Shown: piece by piece, positions 28,607 through 36,969 of the stretch | Layout of the letters: every line of letters starts with the position of its first letter | How positions within the stretch are numbered: position 1 is the stretch's first letter | Origin: Bacteroidales bacterium | GTDB lineage: Bacteria; Bacteroidota; Bacteroidia; Bacteroidales; UBA1402 | Assembly (NCBI GenBank): GCA_028709215.1 | Contig: JAQVXI010000015.1 | Span: 1 to 49,862, forward strand | Reading direction: 5' to 3' | Length of the DNA stretch: 49,862 nucleotides | Notes under the pieces: model-generated | What the model was told of the DNA's origin: nothing | The model's input: the letters and a program-made list of their open reading frames with translations, nothing else | The model's database searches: none | Made by a program: the position numbers and the translations under genes

Positions 28607-29369
28607 TGCCTATCCCCTTTTTCTTCCAATACCGAATAAGGAAAAAACCAAACAACATTCCTCCCAAGTGGGCAAAATGCGCAACGTTGTCCCCGGAAAA
28701 ATTGGAGACTCCCTGAAACAGTTCAATCAAACCGTATCCGATCACCATATATTTTGCCTTAATGGGTACCGGAATAAACATCAGATACAAAGGAGCATCC
28801 GGAAACAACATTCCAAAAGCCAACAAAATACCGAAGACGGCTCCTGAAGCCCCGATTGTCAACATCGAATTTAAAACCATTTCTTTGGCTTCGATGATCG
28901 ACTGACTGGAATACTGCACGCCGTATTGAATATTTAAAAAACCAGAAAGCGTACTGCTGTCACCGTGTACCAGATAGTCATCAACCGAAGACAAAAACGG
29001 CATCAGGTCAATATACCAAGTGATCTGTTGAATGATACCGGCACCCACACCCGTCACCAAATAAAACAACAAAAAACGCTTGGGGCCCCAAACCTGTTCA
29101 AGGATCCGACCAAACATAAACACGGCAAACATATTGAAAAAAACATGCCACACACCGGACAAATCGTGCATAAACATATATGTAATCAACTGCGTCGGGA
29201 AAAAAGCATCGGAACCCACATAGTGCATGCCGAGAAAATGCTGCACATCCAAACCGGAACGTTTGAGCACAACGGTCAACAACCAGGCCAGTGCGTTGAT
29301 GATGATTAAGTTCTTGGTTATCACCGGAACATTGGGCATAAACCCATTAGAGGTCTGAAATCTGGACAT
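28587..29369 (-). CDS. Rhomboid-family intramembrane serine protease, 260 aa
   Basis: This is an active-site-complete rhomboid: TYMFMHDLSGVWHVFFNMFAVFMFGR, the nucleophile motif GASGAVFGI (Ser about 175) and the catalytic His in FAHLGGMLFGFFL (about 232), within six hydrophobic segments. The start is ATG 29369. An upstream TTG at 29393 lies inside the candidate -7 promoter element and is unlikely. A long extracytoplasmic loop (IDLMPFLSSVDDYLVHGDSS) lies between helices before the active Ser. It is the first gene of the operon rhomboid-rhomboid-EEP-priA. Bacteroidetes often carry such tandem rhomboid pairs, and a functional partnership between them is inferred. Confidence 0.94.
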   Translation of the reverse strand: MSRFQTSNGFMPNVPVITKNLIIINALAWLLTVVLKRSGLDVQHFLGMHYVGSDAFFPTQLITYMFMHDLSGVWHVFFNMFAVFMFGRILEQVWGPKRFLLFYLVTGVGAGIIQQITWYIDLMPFLSSVDDYLVHGDSSTLSGFLNIQYGVQYSSQSIIEAKEMVLNSMLTIGASGAVFGILLAFGMLFPDAPLYLMFIPVPIKAKYMVIGYGLIELFQGVSNFSGDNVAHFAHLGGMLFGFFLIRYWKKKGIGNGFYLG

Positions 29370-29390
29370 ATGTTTCCTACGTTTAGAACA

Positions 29391-29398
29391 CAAATGTA
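29391..29398 (-). promoter_or_regulatory. Candidate -7 element for the rhomboid-priA operon
   Basis: The minus strand reads TACATTTG, a perfect TAnnTTTG match, 21 bases upstream of the first ATG (29369). The -33 TTG is not at the usual distance. Confidence 0.5.
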
Positions 29399-29480
29399 CA
29401 AAAAAGGGCCTCTTTTCCCGTAATGCAAACCATTTTTCACAAAAAAAGCAGCTATCCTATTAATTTTCACGACCTTTATC

Positions 29481-29511
29481 TTGACTTGATTCAATTAATA
29501 TCCTATTTTTG
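29481..29511 (+). promoter_or_regulatory. Promoter of the HU gene
   Basis: TTG (in TTGACTTG, 29481-29483) and TATTTTTG (29504-29511) are 20 bases apart, an ideal -33/-7 pair, with the ATG 35 bases downstream of the -7 box. Confidence 0.7.
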
Positions 29512-29546
29512 TTGCAACTGACCTTAATCTAATATCAAACAGTATC

Positions 29547-29819
29547 ATGAACAAAGCAGAATTAGTACAAAGTATGGCCGAAAAATCCGGCTTGAGCAAA
29601 ACCGATGCAAAAAAAGCATTGGAAGCGTTTATCCTTAGCGTTGAAGCAAGTCTTCAGTCTGGAGATAAAATCTCATTGGTAGGCTTCGGAACCTTCTCCA
29701 TTATTGAGAAAGCCGCTCGAACCGGCATCAACCCTTCCACCAAAAAAACCATTCGCATTCCGGCCAAACGCGTTGTCAAATTCAAAGCAGGTAAAGAGTT
29801 GGCAGAAAAAGTCAACTAA
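29547..29819 (+). CDS. HU-family nucleoid DNA-binding protein
   Basis: This 90-residue histone-like protein begins with the helical dimerization segment MNKAELVQSMAEKSGLSK, continues through LVGFGTFSI, and carries the DNA-bending beta-arm with the conserved Pro-containing tip GINPSTKKTIRIPAKRVVKF. The length is exactly that of bacterial HU. It compacts and bends DNA as a dimer. It has its own promoter. The following argS gene starts 70 bases later with a separate -7 element. Confidence 0.97.
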   Translation: MNKAELVQSMAEKSGLSKTDAKKALEAFILSVEASLQSGDKISLVGFGTFSIIEKAARTGINPSTKKTIRIPAKRVVKFKAGKELAEKVN

Positions 29820-29861
29820 CACAAACACGGTTGCCTTGTTTCATTATTTACGTTTTTGAGC

Positions 29862-29869
29862 TACCTTTG
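29862..29869 (+). promoter_or_regulatory. Candidate -7 element for argS
   Basis: TACCTTTG is a perfect TAnnTTTG match 20 bases before the argS ATG. A TTG at 29836-29838 is 23 bases upstream, slightly longer than the optimal spacing. Confidence 0.5.
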
Positions 29870-29889
29870 TCTGCTCAAACGCAAAGTAT

Positions 29890-31683
29890 ATGACACTCAG
29901 CCAACAAATCGAACAACAAATCCTTCAAGCGGTCCAACAACTGTACGCACACGTTGTAACAGAAGGCCAAATCAGTTTGCAACCCACAAAAAAAGAATTT
30001 GTCGGGGATTATACGCTTGTGGTTTTCCCTTTGGTTAAACTATCCGGCAAACGACCGGAAGAAACAGCAGAGGAGTTGGGACAGTGGTTGGTTGAACACA
30101 GCGAACGAATCACAAGCTACAACGTCATCAAAGGCTTTTTGAATCTCAGTCTGAACCCACGTTTGTGGATACAACAGTTTCAAAAAGCCCTTGACAACGC
30201 GCATTACGGAACCAATCCGGTCAAAGACGATGCCGAACTCTACATGGTTGAGTATTCCTCTCCAAACACCAACAAGCCCCTGCATTTGGGCCATGTTCGT
30301 AACAACTTACTTGGTTTTAGTTTGAGCCGCATCTTGGAAGCAAACGGAAAAAAAGTCATCAAAACCAACATCGTCAACGATCGGGGCATTCACATCTGTA
30401 AATCCATGTTGGCCTGGAAGAAATGGGGCAAAGGTGAAACACCGGCTTCGAGCGGAAAGAAGGGTGATCATCTGGTCGGAGATTACTACGTAGCCTTTGA
30501 CAAGCACTATAAAGCCGAATTGGCTCAACTTCAGGCAGAAGGCAAAAGCAAGGAAGAAGCAGAAGCCGCTTCCACTTTGATGGCCGAAGCGCGAAACATG
30601 CTGCTCGGCTGGGAAGCCGCAGACCCCGAAGTGCGCAGCCTGTGGGAGACGATGAATCAGTGGGTTTATCAAGGATTTGATGCCACCTATCAACAAATGG
30701 GCGTAGCATTTGACACCATTTATTACGAATCTCAAACCTACCTTCCCGGCAAAGAAAAAGTATTGGAAGGCCTGGAGCAAGGCATCTTCTTTCGCAAAGA
30801 AGACGGATCGGTTTGGGCCGATCTGACCGAAGACGGATTGGATCAAAAAGTGCTTTTACGCGCCGATGGCACTTCGGTCTACATGACCCAAGATATTGGC
30901 ACGGCAAGCTTACGCTTCGAGACCTACCCCATCGATCGCATGGTCTACGTCGTTGGCAACGAACAAAACTATCATTTTCAAGTGCTGTCCATTCTGTTGG
31001 ACAAACTCGGTTTTTCATGGGGTAAGGATTTGGTTCACTTCTCCTACGGAATGGTTGAATTGCCTGAAGGAAAAATGAAATCCAGAGAAGGGACAGTCGT
31101 GGATGCCGATGATTTGATGGAAGAAATGATTCGTACCGCTCGTGAAACATCCAAAGAACTGGGAAAACTGGACGGGCTGACCGATGCAGAAGCAGAAAAC
31201 ATCGCACGCATGGTCGGACTGGGCGCACTTAAGTACTTTATTCTCAAGGTAGATCCCAAGAAGAATATGACGTTCAACCCCAAAGAGTCCATCGACTTCA
31301 ACGGCAACACGGGGCCATTTATTCAATACACGCATGCACGCATCCAATCGGTACTTCGCAAAGCTGCAGAAAGTAATTTTGCCGCTTCGGCCTCAGAGGA
31401 TGTGGCTGAGAAACTAAGCGAAAAAGAACAGTACCTCATTCGATTGTTGACAAAGTATCCAAACATCGTTGCCGAAGCAGGCACTGAATTTAGTCCGTCC
31501 GTTGTAGCCAACTACGTTTACGACTTGGCCAAAGAATACAACCAATTTTACCACGATCATTCCATATTAAAGGAAAACAATTCTGATATTCGCGGTTTCC
31601 GCCTCAGTTTGTCTCTACTTACTGCCCGCATACTAAAATCGGGCATGTATTTACTTGGCATCGAAGTACCCGACCGCATGTAG
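29890..31683 (+). CDS. argS: Arginyl-tRNA synthetase
   Basis: This 597-residue class I aminoacyl-tRNA synthetase has the N-terminal Add1-like domain for tRNA binding, then the HIGH-type motif HLGHVRNN (about 132) in EYSSPNTNKPLHLGH. The KMSKS-equivalent GKMKSREG (about 393) is followed by the helical anticodon-binding domain that ends with YLLGIEVPDRM, a typical ArgS C-terminus. It charges tRNA-Arg with arginine using ATP. Length and motifs are normal. It is followed after 19 bases by the beta-CASP hydrolase gene, probably in the same transcript. Confidence 0.98.
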   Translation: MTLSQQIEQQILQAVQQLYAHVVTEGQISLQPTKKEFVGDYTLVVFPLVKLSGKRPEETAEELGQWLVEHSERITSYNVIKGFLNLSLNPRLWIQQFQKALDNAHYGTNPVKDDAELYMVEYSSPNTNKPLHLGHVRNNLLGFSLSRILEANGKKVIKTNIVNDRGIHICKSMLAWKKWGKGETPASSGKKGDHLVGDYYVAFDKHYKAELAQLQAEGKSKEEAEAASTLMAEARNMLLGWEAADPEVRSLWETMNQWVYQGFDATYQQMGVAFDTIYYESQTYLPGKEKVLEGLEQGIFFRKEDGSVWADLTEDGLDQKVLLRADGTSVYMTQDIGTASLRFETYPIDRMVYVVGNEQNYHFQVLSILLDKLGFSWGKDLVHFSYGMVELPEGKMKSREGTVVDADDLMEEMIRTARETSKELGKLDGLTDAEAENIARMVGLGALKYFILKVDPKKNMTFNPKESIDFNGNTGPFIQYTHARIQSVLRKAAESNFAASASEDVAEKLSEKEQYLIRLLTKYPNIVAEAGTEFSPSVVANYVYDLAKEYNQFYHDHSILKENNSDIRGFRLSLSLLTARILKSGMYLLGIEVPDRM

Positions 31684-31702
31684 AAACCTAAAAAACAACA
31701 TC

Positions 31703-33106
31703 ATGAAAATCACATTCCACGGCGCGGCACGCACAGTAACCGGATCCAAACACCTAATTGAGTTAAAAAACGGTACCAAAATTCTGCTGGACTGCGGAAT
31801 GTTCCAGGGAATGGGTTCAGAAACCCTGGAGCTCAATTCCAATCTGGGTTTTGATGCCTCCGAGATTGATTTCGTCTTGTTGAGCCATGCGCACATCGAC
31901 CACAGTGGCCTATTACCCAAGCTGGTTCAGGAAGGCTATACCGGACCGATTCTGGGCACCTCAGCCACACTCGACCTGGCTGATGTTCTGCTAAAAAACT
32001 CCGCATACATTCAAGAAGCGGACGTAAAATTTATCAACAAAAAACGCCTGCAGCAAGGAAGACCTTTTGTTGACCCGCTTTACACAAAAGAGGATGCCGA
32101 AAAAGCCATCAGCCAATTCCGCGCCATACCCTACCGCAAAACGGTACAGATCAACGAAGATATCGACGTCTGTTTGTATGATGGAGGACATATTCTTGGA
32201 AGCGCAACCGTCTTCCTGACCATCAAAGAAGACAATACAGTTACACGAATTGCTTTTAGCGGTGACGTCGGACGCTATGGAGATCCCATCTTACGATCGC
32301 CCGATGCGCTTCCACAAGCAGACTACATCATTGTAGAATCCACCTACGGAAATCGCTTGCACGACGACATCAACAGCACACCGGAAACACTGCGGGAAAT
32401 CATTGAAGAAACCTGTATCGGCAAACGGGGAAAACTGATTATTCCGGCTTTTAGTGTCGGACGAACCCAAGAATTGTTGTATGCGCTGAACGAACTGGAG
32501 CTCGACTACCGTTTGCCGGATGTGAAGTACTACGTAGACAGCCCCCTATCGACTGCGGCCACAAACGTGGTCAAAGCGCACCCGGAATGCTTCAATCGAA
32601 GTGTACAGAAAATCATGAAGTACGACAAAGACCCCTTTGGTTTTAAGGGACTTCATTTCATCGAGGACAAACGCGAATCTCAAGCATTGAATCGATCCGA
32701 TGAACCTTGTGTCATCATTTCTGCCTCCGGCATGGCCGAAGCAGGACGCGTCAAACACCACATCGCAAACAACATTGAAAACCCCAAAACCACCATACTT
32801 ATGGTCGGGTATTGTGAAAAAAATTCGCTCGGAGCACGACTCAAAGAACGTCCCGATGAAGTCGGAATCTTTGGCGACCGCTTCAAAGTCAAAGCCGATA
32901 TCCGAACCATGGACTCCATGTCTGCTCATGCCGATTATCAAGACTTAAGTCAATACCTGGGCACGCAGGATCCAAGCGAAGTCAAACGAATCTTCATCGT
33001 TCACGGTGAACCCGATTCTCAGACAGAATTTAAAAAACGATTGCATAAGAAGGGATTTCAAGACATACACATTCCCGATCTGCACGAAACCGTCGGACTG
33101 GGTTGA
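31703..33106 (+). CDS. Beta-CASP metallo-beta-lactamase-fold RNase-like hydrolase
   Basis: This 467-residue protein has the MBL zinc site HAHIDHSG (about 62-69), the second ligand region DGGHILGSATVFL, and FSGDVGRYGDPI. It then carries the beta-CASP insert with YVDSPLSTAAT and IISASGMAEAGRVKHHI, and the final histidine SMSAHADYQDL. This is the architecture of CPSF73/Ysh1-type and YsgC-like RNA processing nucleases; no KH domain is present. It likely cleaves RNA with two zinc ions, but its in vivo substrate is unknown. ATG 31703 is chosen because the alternative ATG 31655 lies inside argS and adds non-family residues. It follows argS by 19 bases and ends in a strong terminator. Confidence 0.93.
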   Translation: MKITFHGAARTVTGSKHLIELKNGTKILLDCGMFQGMGSETLELNSNLGFDASEIDFVLLSHAHIDHSGLLPKLVQEGYTGPILGTSATLDLADVLLKNSAYIQEADVKFINKKRLQQGRPFVDPLYTKEDAEKAISQFRAIPYRKTVQINEDIDVCLYDGGHILGSATVFLTIKEDNTVTRIAFSGDVGRYGDPILRSPDALPQADYIIVESTYGNRLHDDINSTPETLREIIEETCIGKRGKLIIPAFSVGRTQELLYALNELELDYRLPDVKYYVDSPLSTAATNVVKAHPECFNRSVQKIMKYDKDPFGFKGLHFIEDKRESQALNRSDEPCVIISASGMAEAGRVKHHIANNIENPKTTILMVGYCEKNSLGARLKERPDEVGIFGDRFKVKADIRTMDSMSAHADYQDLSQYLGTQDPSEVKRIFIVHGEPDSQTEFKKRLHKKGFQDIHIPDLHETVGLG

Positions 33107-33110
33107 TAAC

Positions 33111-33145
33111 AAAAAGCACTGCAAACGAACGCAGTGCTTTTTTTA
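33111..33145 (+). terminator. Intrinsic terminator after the beta-CASP hydrolase gene
   Basis: AAAAAGCACTGC (33111-33122) and GCAGTGCTTTTT (33131-33142) form a 12-bp perfect stem with an 8-base loop, with further T residues behind. It starts 5 bases after the stop codon. Confidence 0.92.
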
Positions 33146-33156
33146 TTCATTATTAT

Positions 33157-33180
33157 TGCACGTTTATGCATTATTATGCA
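33157..33180. repeat. Three TGCA tetramers phased at 10 bp upstream of korA
   Basis: TGCA occurs at 33157-33160, 33167-33170 and 33177-33180, exactly one helical turn apart. The last two also form the inverted repeat TGCAT-TATT-ATGCA. The set lies about 27 bases upstream of the korA -33 box, a suitable place for an activator or repressor. The binding factor is unknown. Confidence 0.35.
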
Positions 33181-33206
33181 GTAAAAAACGCTTTTTTTCT
33201 ATTTTT

Positions 33207-33236
33207 TTGCAATTTTACTTTTTTTTTGTATCTTTG
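33207..33236 (+). promoter_or_regulatory. korAB promoter
   Basis: TTG (33207-33209) and TATCTTTG (33229-33236) are 19 bases apart. The -7 box ends 29 bases before the korA ATG. Confidence 0.65.
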
Positions 33237-33265
33237 CCCGCTGAAAAAATCATTCCTATTTAATT

Positions 33266-35122
33266 ATGTCTGACACAGCAAAAGTCACTTCACTGGAACA
33301 GGTCGTTATCCGCTTTTCAGGGGATTCCGGAGATGGTATGCAATTGACCGGTAGCCTGTTTTCCAACTTGTCTGCCATTTATGGCAACGAGATCTCAACG
33401 TTTCCGGATTTTCCGGCAGAAATTAGAGCGCCTCAAGGAAGTTTGAGCGGCGTTTCGGGTTATCAACTGCACATTGGTTCCAAAAACATCCACACACCCG
33501 GAGATTTGGCCGATGTTCTTATCGCCATGAATCCGGCAGCCCTCAAGGTAAATAGTTGTGCCATCAAGTCAAATGCCATCGTAATTGCCGATCAGGATAG
33601 TTTTGATAAAAATCATCTTGAGAAAGCCGGTTTTGTAACCGAAGATCCGTTCGAAGAACTTCAATTAAAAGGAATTCAATTAATTCTTGCCCCCATTTCA
33701 AGCATGGTCAAAGATAGCCTTGCCGAAACGGGTATGGACAACAAAAGCATCTTGCGCTCCAAAAATATGTTTGCGCTGGGCTTGCTTTGCTGGTTATTTA
33801 ATGCCGATGTCGAACAGGCCAAGCATCTGTTGGAAAATAAATTCAAGAAAAAGCCCGCCATACTACAGGCCAACCTGAAAGTGTTGCAAGATGGTTTCAA
33901 CTACGGGCACAACACACACAGCTCCGTTTCAACCTACCACATCGACCCAACCGATTTGCCCAAAGGAACGTATACCGATGTGAAAGGCAATCAGGCAACG
34001 GCCTGGGGCTTAATCGCCGCCTCCGAAAAATCGGGTCTACCGTTGTTTCTTGGTAGTTATCCCATCACCCCGGCCACAGAAATCCTTCAGGAACTGGCAG
34101 CACGCAAAGATCTGGGCGTAAAGACGGTTCAAGCCGAAGACGAAATTGCGGGAATTTGTACCGCCATTGGAGCCAGTTTTGCCGGATCCCTGGCAGCCAC
34201 GTCGACTTCCGGACCCGGACTTGCTTTAAAAAGTGAAGCCATTGGTTTGGCAGTAATGGCCGAATTGCCTTTGGTCGTTGTCAATGTACAACGCGGCGGG
34301 CCATCCACGGGCCTCCCTACCAAAACAGAACAATCCGATTTACTGCAAGCTTTATACGGACGCAATGGTGAAAGCCCTTGCGTGGTCCTTGCTGCTAGCA
34401 CGCCTTCCAACTGCTTCGATTACGCCTTTATGGCCTCAAAAATCGCATTGGAACACATGACACCCGTTATCTTACTCACAGACGGATACCTGGCAAACGG
34501 TTCTTCCGCTTGGCGCATCCCTTCGATGGATGAGTTTCCTGCCATCAACCCGCCCTTTGTACACAAGGAGATGCAGCCCACGTGGACACCCTATTTACGC
34601 AACGATAAGAACGCCGTTCGTTACTGGGCATTCCCCGGAATGGAAGGTTTTTCACATCGGGTAGGTGGGCTTGAGAAGGACAATCAATCGGGATGCATTT
34701 CGACCGTTGCTTCCAACCATCAGCTGATGACCGATCTGCGCCAGGCCAAAATTGACGCCATCGCCGATGTGATTCCCGAACTAAACGTTCAGGGAAATCC
34801 GGATGCTGACGTTCTTGTCGTGGGTTGGGGCGGTACATTCGGTCATCTGTATACGGCCGTTCAAAGTGTAAACAAACAGGGCAAAAAACTAGCCTTTGCG
34901 CACTTCAATTACATCAATCCGCTTCCCAAAAACACGGAAGCTGTCTTGAAACGCTACTCAACCATCGTGGTATGTGAATTGAACAGCGGTCAGTTTGCCG
35001 GTTACCTTCGTTCAAAAATTGAAGGACTCCACATCGTTTCGTATACCAAAGTACAGGGTCAGCCCTTTACCGAAGCAGAACTAACCGAACAGTTTCTAAC
35101 CCTTCTAAACAACGACAAGTGA
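33266..35122 (+). CDS. korA: 2-oxoacid (2-oxoglutarate-type):ferredoxin oxidoreductase, fused gamma-alpha subunit
   Basis: This 618-residue subunit has an N-terminal gamma domain (about 10-190: VVIRFSGDSGDGMQLTG, FPDFPAEIRAPQGSLSGVSG) fused to an alpha (pyrimidine-binding) domain from about residue 225 (GNQATAWGLIAASEKSGLPL, GSYPITPATEILQEL, TSTSGPGLALKSEAIGLA). This gamma-alpha fusion is typical of KorA. With KorB it converts 2-oxoglutarate and CoA to succinyl-CoA and CO2 using ferredoxin, and can run in reverse in the reductive TCA direction. A related 2-oxoacid specificity cannot be excluded. Its TGA overlaps the korB ATG (TGATG), so translation is coupled. This enzyme is oxygen-sensitive, in line with an anaerobe. 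Confidence 0.94.
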   Translation: MSDTAKVTSLEQVVIRFSGDSGDGMQLTGSLFSNLSAIYGNEISTFPDFPAEIRAPQGSLSGVSGYQLHIGSKNIHTPGDLADVLIAMNPAALKVNSCAIKSNAIVIADQDSFDKNHLEKAGFVTEDPFEELQLKGIQLILAPISSMVKDSLAETGMDNKSILRSKNMFALGLLCWLFNADVEQAKHLLENKFKKKPAILQANLKVLQDGFNYGHNTHSSVSTYHIDPTDLPKGTYTDVKGNQATAWGLIAASEKSGLPLFLGSYPITPATEILQELAARKDLGVKTVQAEDEIAGICTAIGASFAGSLAATSTSGPGLALKSEAIGLAVMAELPLVVVNVQRGGPSTGLPTKTEQSDLLQALYGRNGESPCVVLAASTPSNCFDYAFMASKIALEHMTPVILLTDGYLANGSSAWRIPSMDEFPAINPPFVHKEMQPTWTPYLRNDKNAVRYWAFPGMEGFSHRVGGLEKDNQSGCISTVASNHQLMTDLRQAKIDAIADVIPELNVQGNPDADVLVVGWGGTFGHLYTAVQSVNKQGKKLAFAHFNYINPLPKNTEAVLKRYSTIVVCELNSGQFAGYLRSKIEGLHIVSYTKVQGQPFTEAELTEQFLTLLNNDK

Positions 35123-36132
35123 TGCATGCGATAACATACAAACCTCAAGATTTTAAAAATGGACAATCCGTACGCTGGTGTCCGGGCTGTGGTGATTATG
35201 CCATTCTGAACAGTTTGCAAAAAGCCATGGCCGAAGTGGGTGTTTCACCCGATGAAACCGTGGTTGTTTCGGGCATTGGTTGTTCCAGCCGTTTACCCTA
35301 CTACGTAAACACCTACGGAATGCATACCATTCACGGACGTGCTTCGGCCATTGCCACCGGTGTAAAAACCGCAAACCCAAAATTGAGCGTATGGCAAATC
35401 ACCGGTGACGGAGATTGCCTTGCCATCGGCGGAAATCATTTTATACACGCAGTGCGTCGAAACATTGATCTCAACATCGTCATCATCAACAACGAGATAT
35501 ACGGCTTAACCAAAGGACAGTATTCTCCAACATCCCGTCTGGGTTTTGTGTCGAAATCATCCCCCTACGGTACAGTAGAGGAGCCGTTTCGTCCAGCAGA
35601 ATTGACGTTTGGAGCCCGTGGAAACTTCTTTGCGAGAACATTGGATGCCGACCTAAAAACCTCTCAGGAGGTCATGGTTGCAGCTGCTCAGCACAAAGGC
35701 TGTTCCGTTGTGGAAGCACTCGTCAACTGCGTTATTTTTAACGATGGTACACACAAAGATATCGCAGACAAGTCCTTTCGTGCCGATCGAACCATCGTGC
35801 TCAAGCACGGATCACCCATGATTTATGGTCAAAATCAAGACAAAGGTTTGATTATTGAAGGCTTCAACTTAAAATCGGTAACCTTGGGCGAAAACGGCAT
35901 CACCGAAAAAGACATTTTGATACACGATGCCAAATGCATCGACCCAACGCTGCATTTCAAGCTGGGCAATATGAAAGGGGATCTGCCGGTTGCTCTCGGT
36001 GTCATTCGCGACGTGGATGCGCTTGTATACGATCAAGCGGTAGAGAAACAAATCCGTACGGTTCAGGAAAAATCCAAGAATAAAAGCCTCAGCGACTTTT
36101 TGCACAGCCTGGAAACCTGGGAAATAAAATAG
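35122..36132 (+). CDS. korB: 2-oxoacid (2-oxoglutarate-type):ferredoxin oxidoreductase beta subunit
   Basis: This 336-residue thiamine-diphosphate-binding beta subunit has the iron-sulfur-type motif RWCPGCGDYAIL near the N-terminus, VSGIGCSSRLPYY, and the ThDP/Mg motif running from GDGDCLAIGGNHF to NNEIYGLTKGQYSPTS. Later Cys residues (GCSVVEALVNC) fit the cluster-binding pattern of this group. It partners with KorA, overlapping its stop codon by one base. ATG 35122 is preferred to the GTG just upstream. No separate ferredoxin-like delta subunit is encoded nearby, so this is the two-subunit form. A terminator follows about 26 bases after the stop. Confidence 0.95.
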   Translation: MHAITYKPQDFKNGQSVRWCPGCGDYAILNSLQKAMAEVGVSPDETVVVSGIGCSSRLPYYVNTYGMHTIHGRASAIATGVKTANPKLSVWQITGDGDCLAIGGNHFIHAVRRNIDLNIVIINNEIYGLTKGQYSPTSRLGFVSKSSPYGTVEEPFRPAELTFGARGNFFARTLDADLKTSQEVMVAAAQHKGCSVVEALVNCVIFNDGTHKDIADKSFRADRTIVLKHGSPMIYGQNQDKGLIIEGFNLKSVTLGENGITEKDILIHDAKCIDPTLHFKLGNMKGDLPVALGVIRDVDALVYDQAVEKQIRTVQEKSKNKSLSDFLHSLETWEIK

Positions 36133-36158
36133 TTTTTTAGCCAAAACTATTCCGGAAG

Positions 36159-36188
36159 GGGAAGAATTTTCGGATTCTTCCCTTTTTT
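36159..36188 (+). terminator. Intrinsic terminator of korAB
   Basis: GGGAAGAAT (36159-36167) and ATTCTTCCC (36174-36182) form a 9-bp perfect stem with a 6-base loop, followed by six T residues. Confidence 0.9.
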
Positions 36189-36198
36189 CGTTTTAAAA

Positions 36199-36210
36199 GT
36201 ATGTACATAC
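36199..36210. repeat. Perfect 12-bp palindrome upstream of the DUF5020-purine permease operon
   Basis: GTATGTACATAC is a perfect palindrome located 67 bases before the DUF5020 ATG. It overlaps the place where a -33 box would be if TTCTTTTG (36224-36231) is the -7 box. It is a good operator candidate for a dimeric regulator of nucleobase uptake. Confidence 0.45.
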
Positions 36211-36223
36211 GGGAATTTTTTAT

Positions 36224-36231
36224 TTCTTTTG
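36224..36231 (+). promoter_or_regulatory. Weak candidate -7 element for the DUF5020-permease operon
   Basis: TTCTTTTG differs from TAnnTTTG at the second base. No TTG is present at the usual -33 distance; that place is occupied by the 12-bp palindrome. Confidence 0.3.
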
Positions 36232-36276
36232 CAAATATTCGTTTTTTTTACAACCCTTTAAACGTAAACCACTCCT

Positions 36277-36951
36277 ATGAAAAAAGTTGCACTTTTCGTG
36301 ATGGCTTTGGCAGGCATGACCGCCCAGGCCCAAACCAATCTTCAGGTACATTATGATTTTGGCGAAGGTCGTGAGTATGTAACCACCACGCTGGAAATGT
36401 TCAAACCCGACAAATGGGGGAACACCTTCTTCTTTGTCGATTACAATTTCAACTCAACGAAGTACAACCACCCGTCCGGATCGTACATGGAAATTGCCCG
36501 TTGCCTTAAATTCTGGGACGGTCCCATCAGTGCACACATTGAATACAACGGCGGTTTAGGAGTCGTAAAAGATATCAATTTTGGATATGTAATAAACAAC
36601 GCTTATCTAGCGGGTATCGATTACGGCTGGAACAATGCAGACTTCTCCACCACCCTCAACCTGAAAGCCTTGTACAAAAACATCGCCGGTAAACAACATT
36701 CCGTTCAATTCACCGGTGTATGGGGTCATCACTTTCTGGATCGCAAAATGAGTTTTACCGGCTTTGCCGATTTTTGGCTGGAAGACGACGCCGCTCTTAA
36801 TACATCCACCGTATTCATCACCGAACCCCAATTGTGGTATAATTTTACAGAAAATTTTTCGTTTGGAACCGAAATCGAAATCGCATCCAACTTCGCCGGC
36901 CAGGAAGGCCTAAAGGTTTGTCCTACCTTGGGTGTCAAATGGAACTTCTAA
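36277..36951 (+). CDS. DUF5020-family outer membrane beta-barrel, possible nucleoside/nucleobase channel
   Basis: This 224-residue exported protein has a signal peptide ending at MTAQAQ, followed by alternating amphipathic beta strands (LQVHYDFGEGREYVTTTLEM, WGNTFFFVDYNFN, SAHIEYNGGLGV). It ends in the C-terminal outer-membrane strand CPTLGVKWNF. Segments such as ITEPQLWYNFTENFSFGTEIEI recall the DUF5020 family, which resembles Tsx-type nucleoside channels in size and style; that likeness is inferred, not shown. It sits 18 bases upstream of an AzgA-type purine permease gene, so the pair could move purines across both membranes. DUF5020 is a fair call; channel function is moderate at best. Confidence 0.7.
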   Translation: MKKVALFVMALAGMTAQAQTNLQVHYDFGEGREYVTTTLEMFKPDKWGNTFFFVDYNFNSTKYNHPSGSYMEIARCLKFWDGPISAHIEYNGGLGVVKDINFGYVINNAYLAGIDYGWNNADFSTTLNLKALYKNIAGKQHSVQFTGVWGHHFLDRKMSFTGFADFWLEDDAALNTSTVFITEPQLWYNFTENFSFGTEIEIASNFAGQEGLKVCPTLGVKWNF

Positions 36952-36969
36952 CTCTAAAGCAGCACAAAC

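Noticed and set aside
30374-31228. Long open frame on the minus strand (284 codons) inside argS
   Set aside because: Its composition (many Arg, Pro, Cys, Trp) is typical of a shadow frame, and argS on the other strand is certain.
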